A stretch of 59,861 nt of DNA from CAYTGM01 sp964437365 (GCA_964437365.1 CAYTGM010000031.1:1-59861); one strand, 5' to 3'; counted from the first letter of the stretch, positions 34,112-43,252 are shown. A program made the numbers and translations. The notes: generated from the sequence alone by a model not told the origin.

Positions 34112-34585
34112 CTATGCACGGAAGTTGGAGGGCAAAGTCTCCAGGTTTTCTATTTCAGCGATGAATTCTTTGGGCAGGTTGTGCTCGCGGGCTCCCTCAA
34201 GAATATAACTCCTGTATTCTTCCGTGGGGCGCTGGTCCTTCACGGGCTTAACAGTGGACACAAAAACTTCGACCTCATATTCCTGGCCTCCGTGTTTATT
34301 ACAGGCAACCTGTTGAATTCTATCATAACCTTCTTCAATGGAATCGAGCGTGACAATCTGATCGATCGTTACCTGAAATACCACTCCCCATGTCTTTGAC
34401 CCATTATCTTTGATAAGGTTCGCCTTGGCTGTACCGTCTCGTCTACCTGGTTTATTCATCACCCATCGCCAGCCATGGAGTAAGCATATCTCTATAAAGT
34501 TAACAGAACCAACGCGTTCCTCCAATCGACGCGAACTCATGTTTGATCCGTATGCAAAATAGTAGACACCAAGACTCTGATTCAT
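34112..34585 (-). CDS. Gamma-glutamylcyclotransferase-like protein
   Basis: This 157-residue protein has the GGCT-like (AIG2) fold. YYFAYGSNM at the N-terminus is the substrate-loop signature, and the family acid follows in LDSIEEGYDR near residue 80. Family members form 5-oxoproline from gamma-glutamyl compounds, but many bacterial homologues are uncharacterised. The start at 34585 is set by AAGGGG five bases upstream and by the conserved N-terminus; a TTG-started longer frame to 34648 is rejected. It precedes yqeK on the same strand with a 140-base gap. Confidence 0.88.
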   Translation of the reverse strand: MNQSLGVYYFAYGSNMSSRRLEERVGSVNFIEICLLHGWRWVMNKPGRRDGTAKANLIKDNGSKTWGVVFQVTIDQIVTLDSIEEGYDRIQQVACNKHGGQEYEVEVFVSTVKPVKDQRPTEEYRSYILEGAREHNLPKEFIAEIENLETLPSNFRA

Positions 34586-34971
34586 TGAAACCCCTTGGGA
34601 GTTTTGAGTTAAGGATTGAAGTACGGCTGAAGTCGAGATTCTCTGCAAGGATCTCGTAGATAATCAATGATAAATAACTGGGTGCACCCTTATTTCATGG
34701 TGAACCCTGAGAAGTTCCCGCTTCGCCAGGGGTCATCGACTTTATCCCGAAGGTTCATGTAACTCAAATAAAAAGAACAGCCTTCAAAGTTCTTCAATTC
34801 GTCATAAATTGTTATCTTTCACTTGAGTAGACTACGCCCAAGTGATTCATTCCTTGGAAATCTTGGATTGCGGGTGTGAGATTTCCTCTTAAATGTGAAC
34901 ATGGGTGCACCAGATCCAAGCTGTCCGATGGCTTAAGAACTCAAACCTCTGGAGACAAGGTCTTGAAACCA
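34586..34971. promoter_or_regulatory. Divergent intergenic region
   Basis: This region lies between the GGCT-like gene and the SPOR-domain gene and must hold both promoters. A perfect ten-base palindrome GGGTGCACCC occurs at 34681-34690. No promoter boxes are convincing. A frame continuing the SPOR gene upstream to 34876 (GTG) is open but lacks a ribosome site and would precede the signal peptide. Confidence 0.35.
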
Positions 34972-37113
34972 ATGTCGAACCTGAGATACTTCTTAGTACT
35001 TCTCCTCTTTTTTACGAACATCCTTCTCCATCATTTCGCCTACGCACAAAGCGACGGCTCCTGGAGAATCCGTGTGGGATCAGGGATTTCCCAACAAGAA
35101 GCTCAACAGCAGCTGGATATTCTACAAGGGATCAGTGACGTAGATATACTTCCCTTTGAGGGGCAGTATGCGATCTTCGTTGGCAATTATATCTCCGAAG
35201 AACAGGCCAGGATCGCCCGACAGGAATTGGAAGATAATGATGGAATTATCAGCCAGGGCGTGAATTTCATCTCAAGCTCCGGCTCCGGCTCAACCGGAGC
35301 CACGGGACCATCAACAGGCCAGGAAAGATATCGGGTTCTTGCCGGAACTTTCCGTGACCGGATTTCAGCTGATGAAAAATATGCCGAATTGGAGCGGGAA
35401 GGCCTCTTCCCCATCGAAATTATCGGTGGAGCAGATGGGAACTACAATGTCTATGCAGGCTATGATTTTGATAACTATTCGGAAGCTCAAGATTACTTCA
35501 ACGAAATAAGGGCCGATAACATTGGTGTTGATCGGATCGTCGATCTGAATAACCCCTCCTCACGGGTAACACCACCCGTTGGCAATCCAGACAGCCAGCA
35601 GGAAGATGCCAGCAGCCAGTTCCAGTCAGATTTCCTTTCAGCACTTGCGAGCGGAGATCTTGAGGAGGCGCAGGATATCCTCAACGATTGGGAAGAAACT
35701 GATCCCGGCAATATTCTAATTCCCAGTCTTCGCGAACAGTTACTAAACCGAATCGCCCAGGAGAATGCATCGCCCACTCCCGAACCCACTCCCAGTTACG
35801 ATGACCTCAGGACACAGGCTCTAGCCGCCGAGGCAGAACGGGAATTCAATCAGGCGATATCCATCTGGCGTCAGATTAGCGGCATGTCGACAATTACTGA
35901 TGGTCAGCGGCAAGAAGCGATAGGCAAAATCGCTGACATCAATGAACGAACCTACCAGGCTAATCAGCCGGCTGAGCCAGCACCCACACAGACCGGAACC
36001 GGGTCCTCAGATGACGACGGTGGGATCATGATATATATCATCATCGCTGTTGTTGTAATCGTCATTATCGTTGTCGTCATATTTCTGATGAAAAAGAAAT
36101 CAAGTGCACCAGCACCGGCCTCCACTTCCACCATGTCTGCACCTGCTGTAAAGACCGCAACTGCACCAAAACCATCTAAGACAGCAGCAACGGTATCGGC
36201 AACCACACCAAAGAAACCAGAGACTCCCGCTAAGAAAAAAGAAGAAAAGCCTGCGCCTGCAAAAGACGCTCCTCCACCAAAGAAAGAAGAGCCAGCCCAA
36301 GCTGAGATTGAATCAGAATCACATGTGGCTCTCGACAACATCTTCAGCGAAGAACCAGCTCAAGGAGAACCGGAGAAGGAAGAGGAAAAGCCCCGTCCTG
36401 GTGAATCCAGCATGAGAATCCCCACTATTAAGGAGCAGCAGGAAAAGGACAAAGCAGACGCGAAAGCCAAGGCTGAAGAAAAAGTGAATGCTCCCGCTCC
36501 CGCAGCCCCGGCACCAGCAGCCCCAGCCCCGACAGAAGATCCTGATCTTATCTTCAGCCAGGATTTCAGCCAGGGAGAGGCTGGGTCCCAGCCGAAAGGG
36601 TGGGAAGGGTCTTACGATTACGCCTCTCTGACCCTCTGTGACGGCGAAGGAGACGACCCTAAACGATATATGAAGTATGAAAAAACTTCAGGAACCGGGT
36701 CGGCTTTTTATTCCTGCAAATTTGAACCTGCTACGGGAAAGGTTGTCGTCGAATTCGATATACGCTGCGATAATAAGAACAAATACCTCCTTGGGTTCTA
36801 TATCGAGAAAGACTCCGACTTCCGTCACTCTATCTCTACTGTCGTTCACAGGGATCTTTCAGATACTTCAAAGGTCGCGCTCAGATTACAGCATGAATCT
36901 GCCGACTACCAGCTTGGAAAGTGGGCTCATATCCGTTTTCATATCGACCTTCTCAGATCCCTGGTGGATGGCTATGTCGACGACGAGCTCGTGGCCAGCG
37001 GCGTAAGACTCCCATCCAGACCAAAGATGGTTAACACTCTGTCTATACGCGATAACCTTGCAACTGAAGGAATTCTCATGATCGCGAACGTGAAGGTTAA
37101 ACGCGACAAGTAA
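34972..37113 (+). CDS. SPOR-domain membrane protein with C-terminal LamG-like domain
   Basis: This is a 713-residue protein. It has a signal peptide (MSNLRYFLVLLLFF ... AYAQ), then two SPOR-like repeats (about 24-90 and 116-190; the second has RYRVLAGTFRDRISADEKYAEL), which bind denuded septal peptidoglycan in other proteins. A helical TPR-like part follows, then a membrane segment at about 351-373, a Lys/Ala/Pro-rich stretch (about 376-522) and a concanavalin/LamG-like sandwich (523-713). With a cleaved signal the SPOR domains face the periplasm and the sandwich faces the cytoplasm, which is unusual for LamG-type folds. A role linking cell wall and cytoplasm at the septum is possible. AAGG lies upstream of the chosen ATG. 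Confidence 0.78.
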   Translation: MSNLRYFLVLLLFFTNILLHHFAYAQSDGSWRIRVGSGISQQEAQQQLDILQGISDVDILPFEGQYAIFVGNYISEEQARIARQELEDNDGIISQGVNFISSSGSGSTGATGPSTGQERYRVLAGTFRDRISADEKYAELEREGLFPIEIIGGADGNYNVYAGYDFDNYSEAQDYFNEIRADNIGVDRIVDLNNPSSRVTPPVGNPDSQQEDASSQFQSDFLSALASGDLEEAQDILNDWEETDPGNILIPSLREQLLNRIAQENASPTPEPTPSYDDLRTQALAAEAEREFNQAISIWRQISGMSTITDGQRQEAIGKIADINERTYQANQPAEPAPTQTGTGSSDDDGGIMIYIIIAVVVIVIIVVVIFLMKKKSSAPAPASTSTMSAPAVKTATAPKPSKTAATVSATTPKKPETPAKKKEEKPAPAKDAPPPKKEEPAQAEIESESHVALDNIFSEEPAQGEPEKEEEKPRPGESSMRIPTIKEQQEKDKADAKAKAEEKVNAPAPAAPAPAAPAPTEDPDLIFSQDFSQGEAGSQPKGWEGSYDYASLTLCDGEGDDPKRYMKYEKTSGTGSAFYSCKFEPATGKVVVEFDIRCDNKNKYLLGFYIEKDSDFRHSISTVVHRDLSDTSKVALRLQHESADYQLGKWAHIRFHIDLLRSLVDGYVDDELVASGVRLPSRPKMVNTLSIRDNLATEGILMIANVKVKRDK

Positions 37114-37154
37114 TTCTTCTTTCGAATCATCCTTCACCAACCTGAAAATTCCGT

Positions 37155-37200
37155 CCTCCTCAAAAGCCTTTCCAGGCATTTGAGGAGGGCATTCTTGTTT
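37155..37200 (+). terminator. Rho-independent terminator
   Basis: A ten-pair stem, CCTCCTCAAA and TTTGAGGAGG with a 14-base loop, is followed by a T-rich tail (GCATTCTTGTTT). It lies about 40 bases beyond the SPOR-domain gene. Confidence 0.8.
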
Positions 37201-37602
37201 CAGGGGTCACGCACGGAAGAATCGACCTGCATCCACATGTAGCCTCGCATGACCCATGGTCCATCCTGAGGCCATTGTCAGACCATGGCGATGGTCTGAG
37301 CATGGTCCGAGCATCGAGCGAGCATGGTCTGAGGTCTGGTTCTGTCACAAAGAAAGGGCACACGATTGAAGACGTCGAACCTCCCGATAGTTGTCCGGCA
37401 CAAAACCGCAAAATTTCTTTCCCCAATTGTCAATTACCGGTCTCTCTCTACCCAATCCGAAAAAGCACGAAGTCTGGTTACGAGCGAAAGTCCGCGTATT
37501 AACAGTCTTATCGTCTCCTTGTCTCTAATATGAGCCCACTCTCTCGACTGTGTCCGATTCTTGCCCTGTCAGGAGTAATCTTGAGCGTACAAAGAAGGAA
37601 GA
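37201..37602. repeat. Intergenic region with GACCATG hairpin repeat (copy B)
   Basis: At 37280-37301 a perfect nine-pair hairpin TCAGACCAT, GGCG, ATGGTCTGA lies among GAGCATGG and GGTCCGAGCATCG units. Its reverse complement matches the order of units at 66-125. The remaining 250 bases carry no coding frame of interest and lead into the secretin-like gene, whose promoter I cannot place. Confidence 0.65.
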
Positions 37603-38277
37603 ATGAGGATGAAATACCAGGTGCTGAAACTGGTCATGATGTGGGTGATGACTGTTGGTATAGCGCTGGGTCTTTATAGTAGGGGAGTAACCGAAGCAGA
37701 TACTACGGTGAATGAGGCTGAAAATCAAGAATCTCTAGTGACGATCGGAGCCAACAATCGTCGTCTTGTCGAAGTAGCTGCAAGCATCTCTGGTCAGGTT
37801 TCGGAAGAAATTATCGTTCATGGAAATGCGAGGAATGAGAAGGTTTTTGTGCTCTCAGAGAACGAACCGATTGAAGAGGTACTGAATCAGTTTTGCAAGA
37901 GAGCAGGGCTCACATGGTGGGAGCACAATGGAATCTATAACATCAGCGATCGGTGGTTTTTCGAGAGCCAGGTGGTTCATGGTAGGCCTGTAGATCAGGT
38001 ATTCAGATTCAAACATATATCTTTAGATAATGCTGAAGAACTGATCGAAACTCGTCTAGATAACTACTATTGTTCCTGGATATTTGACCATCGTACTCGA
38101 AAGTTGATTGTGTGGGTTGATATAAGAAAAGCACCAGATCCAGGATGTCTCAAAGGCCAACGTGAAAAAATCATGTCTGAAGTCAAATGGATAATGTTCG
38201 GAGCGAAAATCCAGCATGATGCTCTATCGTATGGAAAACTCCTGCTGCCGTGGCTATTCAAGAAAACTCCTCAATAG
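37603..38277 (+). CDS. Orphan secretin N0/N1-like exported protein
   Basis: This 224-residue protein has an N-terminal hydrophobic segment (about 7-24) that may be a signal peptide or anchor. Residues about 65-118 resemble the STN/N0 domain of secretins and TonB receptors (KVFVLSENEPIEEVLNQFCKRAGLTWW ... GIYNI). Residues 130-175 resemble secretin N1 (VFRFKHISLDNAEELIETRLDN ... RKLIVWVD). There is no secretin pore domain, and no pilus or secretion gene is nearby. It may be an accessory protein that docks to a secretin elsewhere, or a free-standing periplasmic module. The domain match is by eye. Confidence 0.65.
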   Translation: MRMKYQVLKLVMMWVMTVGIALGLYSRGVTEADTTVNEAENQESLVTIGANNRRLVEVAASISGQVSEEIIVHGNARNEKVFVLSENEPIEEVLNQFCKRAGLTWWEHNGIYNISDRWFFESQVVHGRPVDQVFRFKHISLDNAEELIETRLDNYYCSWIFDHRTRKLIVWVDIRKAPDPGCLKGQREKIMSEVKWIMFGAKIQHDALSYGKLLLPWLFKKTPQ

Positions 38278-38373
38278 AGCCATCAAACAAGCTCTTCTTC
38301 CGATAGACTTAACCCATCCAAGCTGTCATCAACAAGCCGGTGGTGATTATTAACATTGTCAACGTTCTGGAGT

Positions 38374-38417
38374 GCTGCAGTCTTACTGCAGCTTTGCCCT
38401 GAGCAAGCCTTGCTTGC
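38374..38417. repeat. Two adjacent stem-loops
   Basis: GCTGCAGT, three bases, ACTGCAGC (38374-38392) is followed by GCAAG, five bases, CTTGC (38403-38417). They lie between the convergent secretin-like gene and the ABC exporter gene. Neither has a T-tract on either strand. They may aid termination or be a small palindromic repeat. Confidence 0.55.
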
Positions 38418-38520
38418 CCAGCCTAAGACAATTTATACATCTGCCTCTTTTCGCTCAACATGTCTATATCACTAGAGTAAAGAAAAACAGGGTGGAGTCT
38501 TCATCTTCTCAGATTTGCTA

Positions 38521-40353
38521 TTAAGTTCCTTTGAATTGCAGGTTGTATAGCCTCTGATAGAGCCCATCTTGCGAAAGCAGCTCGCGGTGCGTTCCCTGCT
38601 CCACGATATGACCATGGTGAATCACCACTATCTTGTCCGCCTTCTGAATCGTTGAAAGTCGGTGGGCGATAATAATAGAAGTTCGCCCTTCACAGAGCGT
38701 CTCAACGGCTCTTTGGATCTGCTGCTCTGACTCGGTGTCTATATTCGCTGTTGCCTCATCAAGAATGAGAATCTCTGGGTCGAAGGCCAGGGCTCTTGCA
38801 AAGCTGAGGAGCTGCTTTTGCCCGGTACTCAAGGTCGCCCCGCGCTCTTTTACACCACTATCATAACCATCGGGAAGGAGCTCCGCGAATTTGTGGAAGC
38901 CTGTTGCTTTGGCGACTTCTTCTACTTTCTCTTTACTGATCTGCTTGTCGCCCAGCCGAATATTGTCGGTGACCGTTCCATAGAACAGGAAGACGTCCTG
39001 TAGAACGATGGCAATCTTCTTTCTCAGGTCTGACTGACTGATATCGCGAATGTCTTTACCGTCGATCTTAATCGAACCCTTCTGTATATCATAGAAGCGA
39101 CAGAGCAGAGAGATGATGGTGCTCTTCCCGCTCCCTGTCGGACCAACGATAGCAATCGTTTCTCCCCGTTTAATCTCAAGGTTTACGCCTTTCAGCACCC
39201 ATTCGTTCTCTTTATAGGCAAACCAGACATCCTCGAATTTAATGTTATGATTAAAGCTTTCCAGAGCTTCAGGTTCATCAGGATCGGCAAATTCTGCTTT
39301 TGTGTCCAGCAGGGCGAAGAGTCTTTCTGCAGAAGCAATGGCAGCCTGAACGATATTGTATTTTTCAGAAAGATCCTTGATGGGCATGAAGAATCGCTCA
39401 AGTGCCTGAATGAAGAGAGCAAGTTCTCCTACCGTCACGGCAGTACTGAGCGTTGAAGAGGAATCAATATACATAAGACCTCCTCTCCAGAGAATAATCG
39501 CAAGTCCAAGAGTTGAGACAATTTCGATGAGAGGAAAGAAAAGGGCATACTGAAACACCGTCTGGAAATGTGCATCGCGATTTGAATCGTTCAGCCGATC
39601 AAAGATGCCGTACTGTGTTCCTTCTCTCGTGTGCGCTTGAACGGTCCTCATACCCGTAATATTTTCCTGCATGAATGTATTCATGCGGGATAGGCGCACT
39701 CGACCTAATCTATACGAGAAGAAAACGTTATTTCGAAAGTTCCAGGAGGCCAGTGCGATCAAGGGGATCACCGGAAGCAGCCACAAAGTCAGCTGCCAGT
39801 TAAAGTAGAAAAGTACGCCCAGTATGACAACGAGCGAGAAGATCTGTTGAAAGATGCCCACTACTCCCTGTGCAAACAATTCATTCAGAACGTTTACATC
39901 GCTTGTAATACGAGTGATTAGTCGACCAACCGGGTTGCGGTCGAAGAATTTCAGAGGCTGCCCCATCAAATGTCTGAAGATTTCAAGCCTGAGATCGCGC
40001 ATCGTATACTGACCGATGCGCGCAATCAGAATGGCTGAGGCGCGTTCAAGAAAGAAGATTAGAAGCTGAACACAAAGGAGAAGCCCGGCCATGAGCCAAA
40101 GCCCTGGGATGTCTTTCCCTTCAATATAGACGTCGATGACCTGTTTGATAATGATCATCGGGGCGGGTACCAGGAGAGCTATACCAAGTGAAAGAAAGAC
40201 CGCCGCGATCACTTTTTTCTTCCTGGGTTTCAGGTATTGAAAGAGTCGGAGCGCTTGCTTGAGGTCGCCCTGTTTTTCAAGAGCTTCCTGCTCTTCCTTT
40301 CGGTAGCGCTCCTGGCGTTCTGGTTCGATAATGACATGAGTGGGCTGGGTCAT
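38521..40353 (-). CDS. ABC exporter, subunit with catalytic ATP site (BmrD/TM288-like)
   Basis: This is a 610-residue half-transporter with six membrane segments (about 45-330) and a C-terminal ATPase. Walker A is GPTGSGKS, the signature is LSTGQKQLLSFAR, and Walker B LILDEATANID retains the catalytic Glu. The altered signature together with an intact Glu is the pattern of one partner in heterodimeric exporters such as BmrCD and TM287/288. The other partner is the preceding gene. Such pumps export lipids, drugs or lipid-linked sugars. The ATG at 40353 has GAGGT upstream; a TTG at 40359 overlapping the upstream stop is the alternative. Confidence 0.93.
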   Translation of the reverse strand: MTQPTHVIIEPERQERYRKEEQEALEKQGDLKQALRLFQYLKPRKKKVIAAVFLSLGIALLVPAPMIIIKQVIDVYIEGKDIPGLWLMAGLLLCVQLLIFFLERASAILIARIGQYTMRDLRLEIFRHLMGQPLKFFDRNPVGRLITRITSDVNVLNELFAQGVVGIFQQIFSLVVILGVLFYFNWQLTLWLLPVIPLIALASWNFRNNVFFSYRLGRVRLSRMNTFMQENITGMRTVQAHTREGTQYGIFDRLNDSNRDAHFQTVFQYALFFPLIEIVSTLGLAIILWRGGLMYIDSSSTLSTAVTVGELALFIQALERFFMPIKDLSEKYNIVQAAIASAERLFALLDTKAEFADPDEPEALESFNHNIKFEDVWFAYKENEWVLKGVNLEIKRGETIAIVGPTGSGKSTIISLLCRFYDIQKGSIKIDGKDIRDISQSDLRKKIAIVLQDVFLFYGTVTDNIRLGDKQISKEKVEEVAKATGFHKFAELLPDGYDSGVKERGATLSTGQKQLLSFARALAFDPEILILDEATANIDTESEQQIQRAVETLCEGRTSIIIAHRLSTIQKADKIVVIHHGHIVEQGTHRELLSQDGLYQRLYNLQFKGT

Positions 40354-40355
40354 GA

Positions 40356-42140
40356 TCAATGGACCTCGCCTTCGACAGGTTCATCATCATATTCTTCAAT
40401 ATACTGCTCATCAAGCTGCTTACGATTGATATCAGCATAGAGTCCATTCAATTGAACAAGTTCTGTATGAGAGCCTCGTTCAACAATCTCCCCATCCCGA
40501 AGCACAATAATTTCATCACATTGAGCAACGGTGGAGATTCGATGAGAAATCAGGAAAGTGGTCTTTTCCTGCATGACTTCTTTCAGCTCTCGGAGTATTG
40601 CCTCTTCCGTATGAGTATCAACAGCAGAGAGGGCATCGTCAAAAATCAGAATGTCTGCTTCGCGAAGAAGTGCTCGAGCGATAGCTACGCGTTGTTTTTG
40701 TCCGCCGGAGAGATTGACACCACGCTCGCCAAGAAGCGTCTCGTATTTACGAGGAAATTCAATAATGTCTTCATGGACATTAGCCACTTTTGCGGCTGCC
40801 TCGATTCTCTCCAGAGTGGTGTCGTCATCGGTTCCGAAACGAATATTCCATTTGATCGTATCTGAGAACAGGAAGGTTTCCTGAAAGACAAAAGCAATAC
40901 GGTCTCTCAGGTCAGAAGTCTTCCAGTCGTTGATATCATGCCCTGCGATGAGCAGTTGGTCGCGGTTGACAGGGTAATAGCGGGCGAGTAAATTTACGAG
41001 CGTGGTTTTTCCACTGCCCACGGGCCCCACAATTCCGAGAGATTTTCCAGCAGGCATCTCCACGTCTATCTTCTTCAGCTGCGGAACCGACGTTCCTCCA
41101 TAGCAGAAGGTGAGATCTTTGAATTGGATATCCAGCTTTTCGTTCTTACCTACAGTAACAGGCTTTTCCGGGTCCTTGATTTCTGCCTCTGCATCAAAGA
41201 TTTTCTTGATACGAAGAAGAGAAGCCAGGCCACGCTGAATCAGGTTGATCACCCAGCCAGCAGCAATAAGCGGCCATACTAGCATTCCGAACAGGATCAG
41301 GAAGCTCACAAGTGTTCCTACCTGCATATCACCCTGAATGATTTGAGTGCCGCCATACACAAGAAGAATAAGATAGCCGAGGCCTATTAGAAGACGAATT
41401 GATGGAAAGAAGGTCGCCTGTATAGCAGCAAGTGAAAGCGACTTGTCGATATAGTCATCATTTCTTTCAAGGAACTTCTCTTCCTCAGCGAGCTCTTGCC
41501 TGTACGCTTTAACCACGCGAACTCCGGCCAGATTTTCCTGAACCATAGTGGTCAGGTCACCAAAGGAATCCTGTTGCTCTTTGGAAAAGCGATAAGTCTG
41601 TTTTCCGAAATATTTAGTTAAAGAGGGCAGTCCCAACATCGGAATAATCGCAAAGAGCGTCAGCTTCCAATCCAGGGCAATCATCCAGACCAGCGTCAGT
41701 GGAAGACTGAAAATCGTGTTCGCGGTATACATGACGGCCGGACCGATGAGCATCCGTACCAGATCCATATCGTTCGTTGCACGGCTCATCAGATCTCCCG
41801 TGTTATTCGAATCAAAGAAGGGAGGATCCATGCTCTGCAGCTTTGAGAAGAGATCGTTCCTGAGCTCGAACTCTATGTCGCGCGACACATCGATTAAAAC
41901 CCGTCGCATGAGAAACCGGAAGCCACCTGAGAGTGCGGCGACCACGAGGGCAAGACCCGCCAACAGGAAAAGTTCGCTCTCATTAATTCGTCGATTCTCT
42001 GCGTAATTGACTGTTTCTCCGATGATCGTCGGTACAATCGGGGCTAGAAAGTTAGCTCCAAATACAAAGAGAATTCCGAAGAATATGCTCCAACGATGTT
42101 TTCGAATGTACGGCCAGAGGAATTGATATGCAGTGATCAA
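40356..42140 (-). CDS. ABC exporter, subunit with degenerate ATP site (BmrC/TM287-like)
   Basis: This is a 594-residue half-transporter with a six-segment membrane domain and an ATPase with Walker A GPVGSGKT, signature LSGGQKQRVAIAR and Walker B LIFDDALSAVD. The catalytic Glu is replaced by Asp, as in BmrC and TM287, so its own ATP site is weak while its LSGGQ completes the active site with the next subunit. The start is TTG at 42140 overlapping the glycosyltransferase stop (TTGA); the next subunit follows by overlap. A single operon of GT2 and two ABC genes suggests the exported substrate is a glycolipid or polysaccharide. Confidence 0.93.
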   Translation of the reverse strand: MITAYQFLWPYIRKHRWSIFFGILFVFGANFLAPIVPTIIGETVNYAENRRINESELFLLAGLALVVAALSGGFRFLMRRVLIDVSRDIEFELRNDLFSKLQSMDPPFFDSNNTGDLMSRATNDMDLVRMLIGPAVMYTANTIFSLPLTLVWMIALDWKLTLFAIIPMLGLPSLTKYFGKQTYRFSKEQQDSFGDLTTMVQENLAGVRVVKAYRQELAEEEKFLERNDDYIDKSLSLAAIQATFFPSIRLLIGLGYLILLVYGGTQIIQGDMQVGTLVSFLILFGMLVWPLIAAGWVINLIQRGLASLLRIKKIFDAEAEIKDPEKPVTVGKNEKLDIQFKDLTFCYGGTSVPQLKKIDVEMPAGKSLGIVGPVGSGKTTLVNLLARYYPVNRDQLLIAGHDINDWKTSDLRDRIAFVFQETFLFSDTIKWNIRFGTDDDTTLERIEAAAKVANVHEDIIEFPRKYETLLGERGVNLSGGQKQRVAIARALLREADILIFDDALSAVDTHTEEAILRELKEVMQEKTTFLISHRISTVAQCDEIIVLRDGEIVERGSHTELVQLNGLYADINRKQLDEQYIEEYDDEPVEGEVH

Positions 42141-43072
42141 GAGTTACGCGTATACTTTAATGAAGGTGGATTCTTACTTCGACGTGAAAATCGTAAAAGA
42201 CAAAAGAGAGCAAACAGGAAGCCAGAGCAATAAGATCGTAGCGTTGCCAGCCGAAACCCTCGGGCAAAAGGACCGCAAAACCACCTGATTTCAAAGGGGA
42301 GAAATTGTTTCATGAACTGTCCAAAGGAATAGTTCTTTACGACAAAGCGCATTCTACTGCGGTAACTTGTTCTGACAAACCGACTCGAGTTCTTCGTAAG
42401 GCCAGGAGATTCGTAATGGTAGGCAATTGCCTCGGCCACATAGCGAATCTTTCTGCCTTTATGTCGCAGTCGCCAGCACAGATCTGTTTCCTCATAATAC
42501 GCCGGCCAGAGCTCCTCATCAAATCCGCCCAACTCTTCAAGGTCGGATCGATGGAAAGCAATCAGGGCTCCGGTTACATAGGAGACATCTTTACTCTTTC
42601 TGTACTTCTTTGAGACCTCTTTGTTTACCCCAAAGTGCTCACACATCGCGTTGGGGTGCAGAATTCCACCCGCATGCTGGATCGTGTGCGAATTTGGGTA
42701 GAATAAGAGTGCTCCACATGCGCCGATCTTTTCCTCATTCTGGAGAGGTGCGATGAGCTTTGAAAGAGTTTCGGGCTGAACCCAGCAGTCGGGGTTTATG
42801 AAAACTACGTAGGGAGCAGAACCTTTTCTCCAGCCAACGTTGTTTCCACCAGAATAACCAAGATTATCTGTAAGTCGGATCGCCTGATCCGTGGCAGGAT
42901 GGTTTTCCGCCACATCGTGGCTCGCATCTTTTGAGCAATTATCGATGCAAATGATCTCAAGGTCGACACCCTTAGACCGGGCGAGGGCATCCAAACAGCC
43001 GTGCATGAACCGCTCGCTATTGTAAGCGAGAATCACGACGGTAATTCTGGGGAGGTTCAGGTTAGAGGCCAT
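42137..43072 (-). CDS. Glycosyltransferase family 2 (rhamnosyltransferase-like)
   Basis: This is a 311-residue GT-A enzyme. ITVVILAYNSERFMHGC opens the fold, IICIDNCSKDAS follows, VVFINPDCWVQPET carries the metal-binding NPD/DxD position, and AYYEETDLCWRLRHKG is the acceptor-side motif. GYSGGNNVGW is typical of the GT2 group that includes rhamnosyltransferases. The C-terminal 60 residues have a hydrophobic, membrane-associating part. Its stop overlaps the start of the ABC exporter, so the three genes are coupled; it probably builds a glycan moved by the exporter. Confidence 0.9.
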   Translation of the reverse strand: MASNLNLPRITVVILAYNSERFMHGCLDALARSKGVDLEIICIDNCSKDASHDVAENHPATDQAIRLTDNLGYSGGNNVGWRKGSAPYVVFINPDCWVQPETLSKLIAPLQNEEKIGACGALLFYPNSHTIQHAGGILHPNAMCEHFGVNKEVSKKYRKSKDVSYVTGALIAFHRSDLEELGGFDEELWPAYYEETDLCWRLRHKGRKIRYVAEAIAYHYESPGLTKNSSRFVRTSYRSRMRFVVKNYSFGQFMKQFLPFEIRWFCGPFARGFRLATLRSYCSGFLFALFCLLRFSRRSKNPPSLKYTRNS

Positions 43073-43176
43073 AAATCAAAGAGAAGCGCGGAGAATCATG
43101 CGTCACTAAGGAAGGCCCGTAGAGCTATAGGGCTCAATCACAAAAGAGAGAGTGAATCTTATGAAAAAAAGAGAAG

Positions 43177-43252
43177 TGGAGCTGATGGACGGACTCGAAC
43201 CGACGACCGGCTGATTACAAATCAGCTGCTCTACCAACTGAGCTACATCAGC
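43177..43252 (-). tRNA. tRNA-Thr (anticodon TGT), CCA encoded
   Basis: On the minus strand 76 bases fold as a tRNA. The acceptor GCTGATG pairs with CATCAGC, the D-arm is GCTC ... GAGC, the anticodon arm is GCTGA TTTGTAA TCAGC with anticodon TGT, and the T-arm contains TTCGAGT. The 3' end encodes T (discriminator) then CCA. The T-stem has one T-T mismatch (GTCGG against CCGTC). It reads ACA threonine codons. It is isolated, 75 bases upstream of the glycosyltransferase gene's ATG on the other side. Confidence 0.95.

Noticed and set aside
34100..34399. 99-codon plus-strand frame
   Set aside because: It is the antisense shadow of the GGCT-like gene.
35964..36341. 125-codon minus-strand frame rich in Gly and Phe
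   Set aside because: It is antisense to the Ala/Pro/Lys low-complexity stretch of the SPOR-domain protein.
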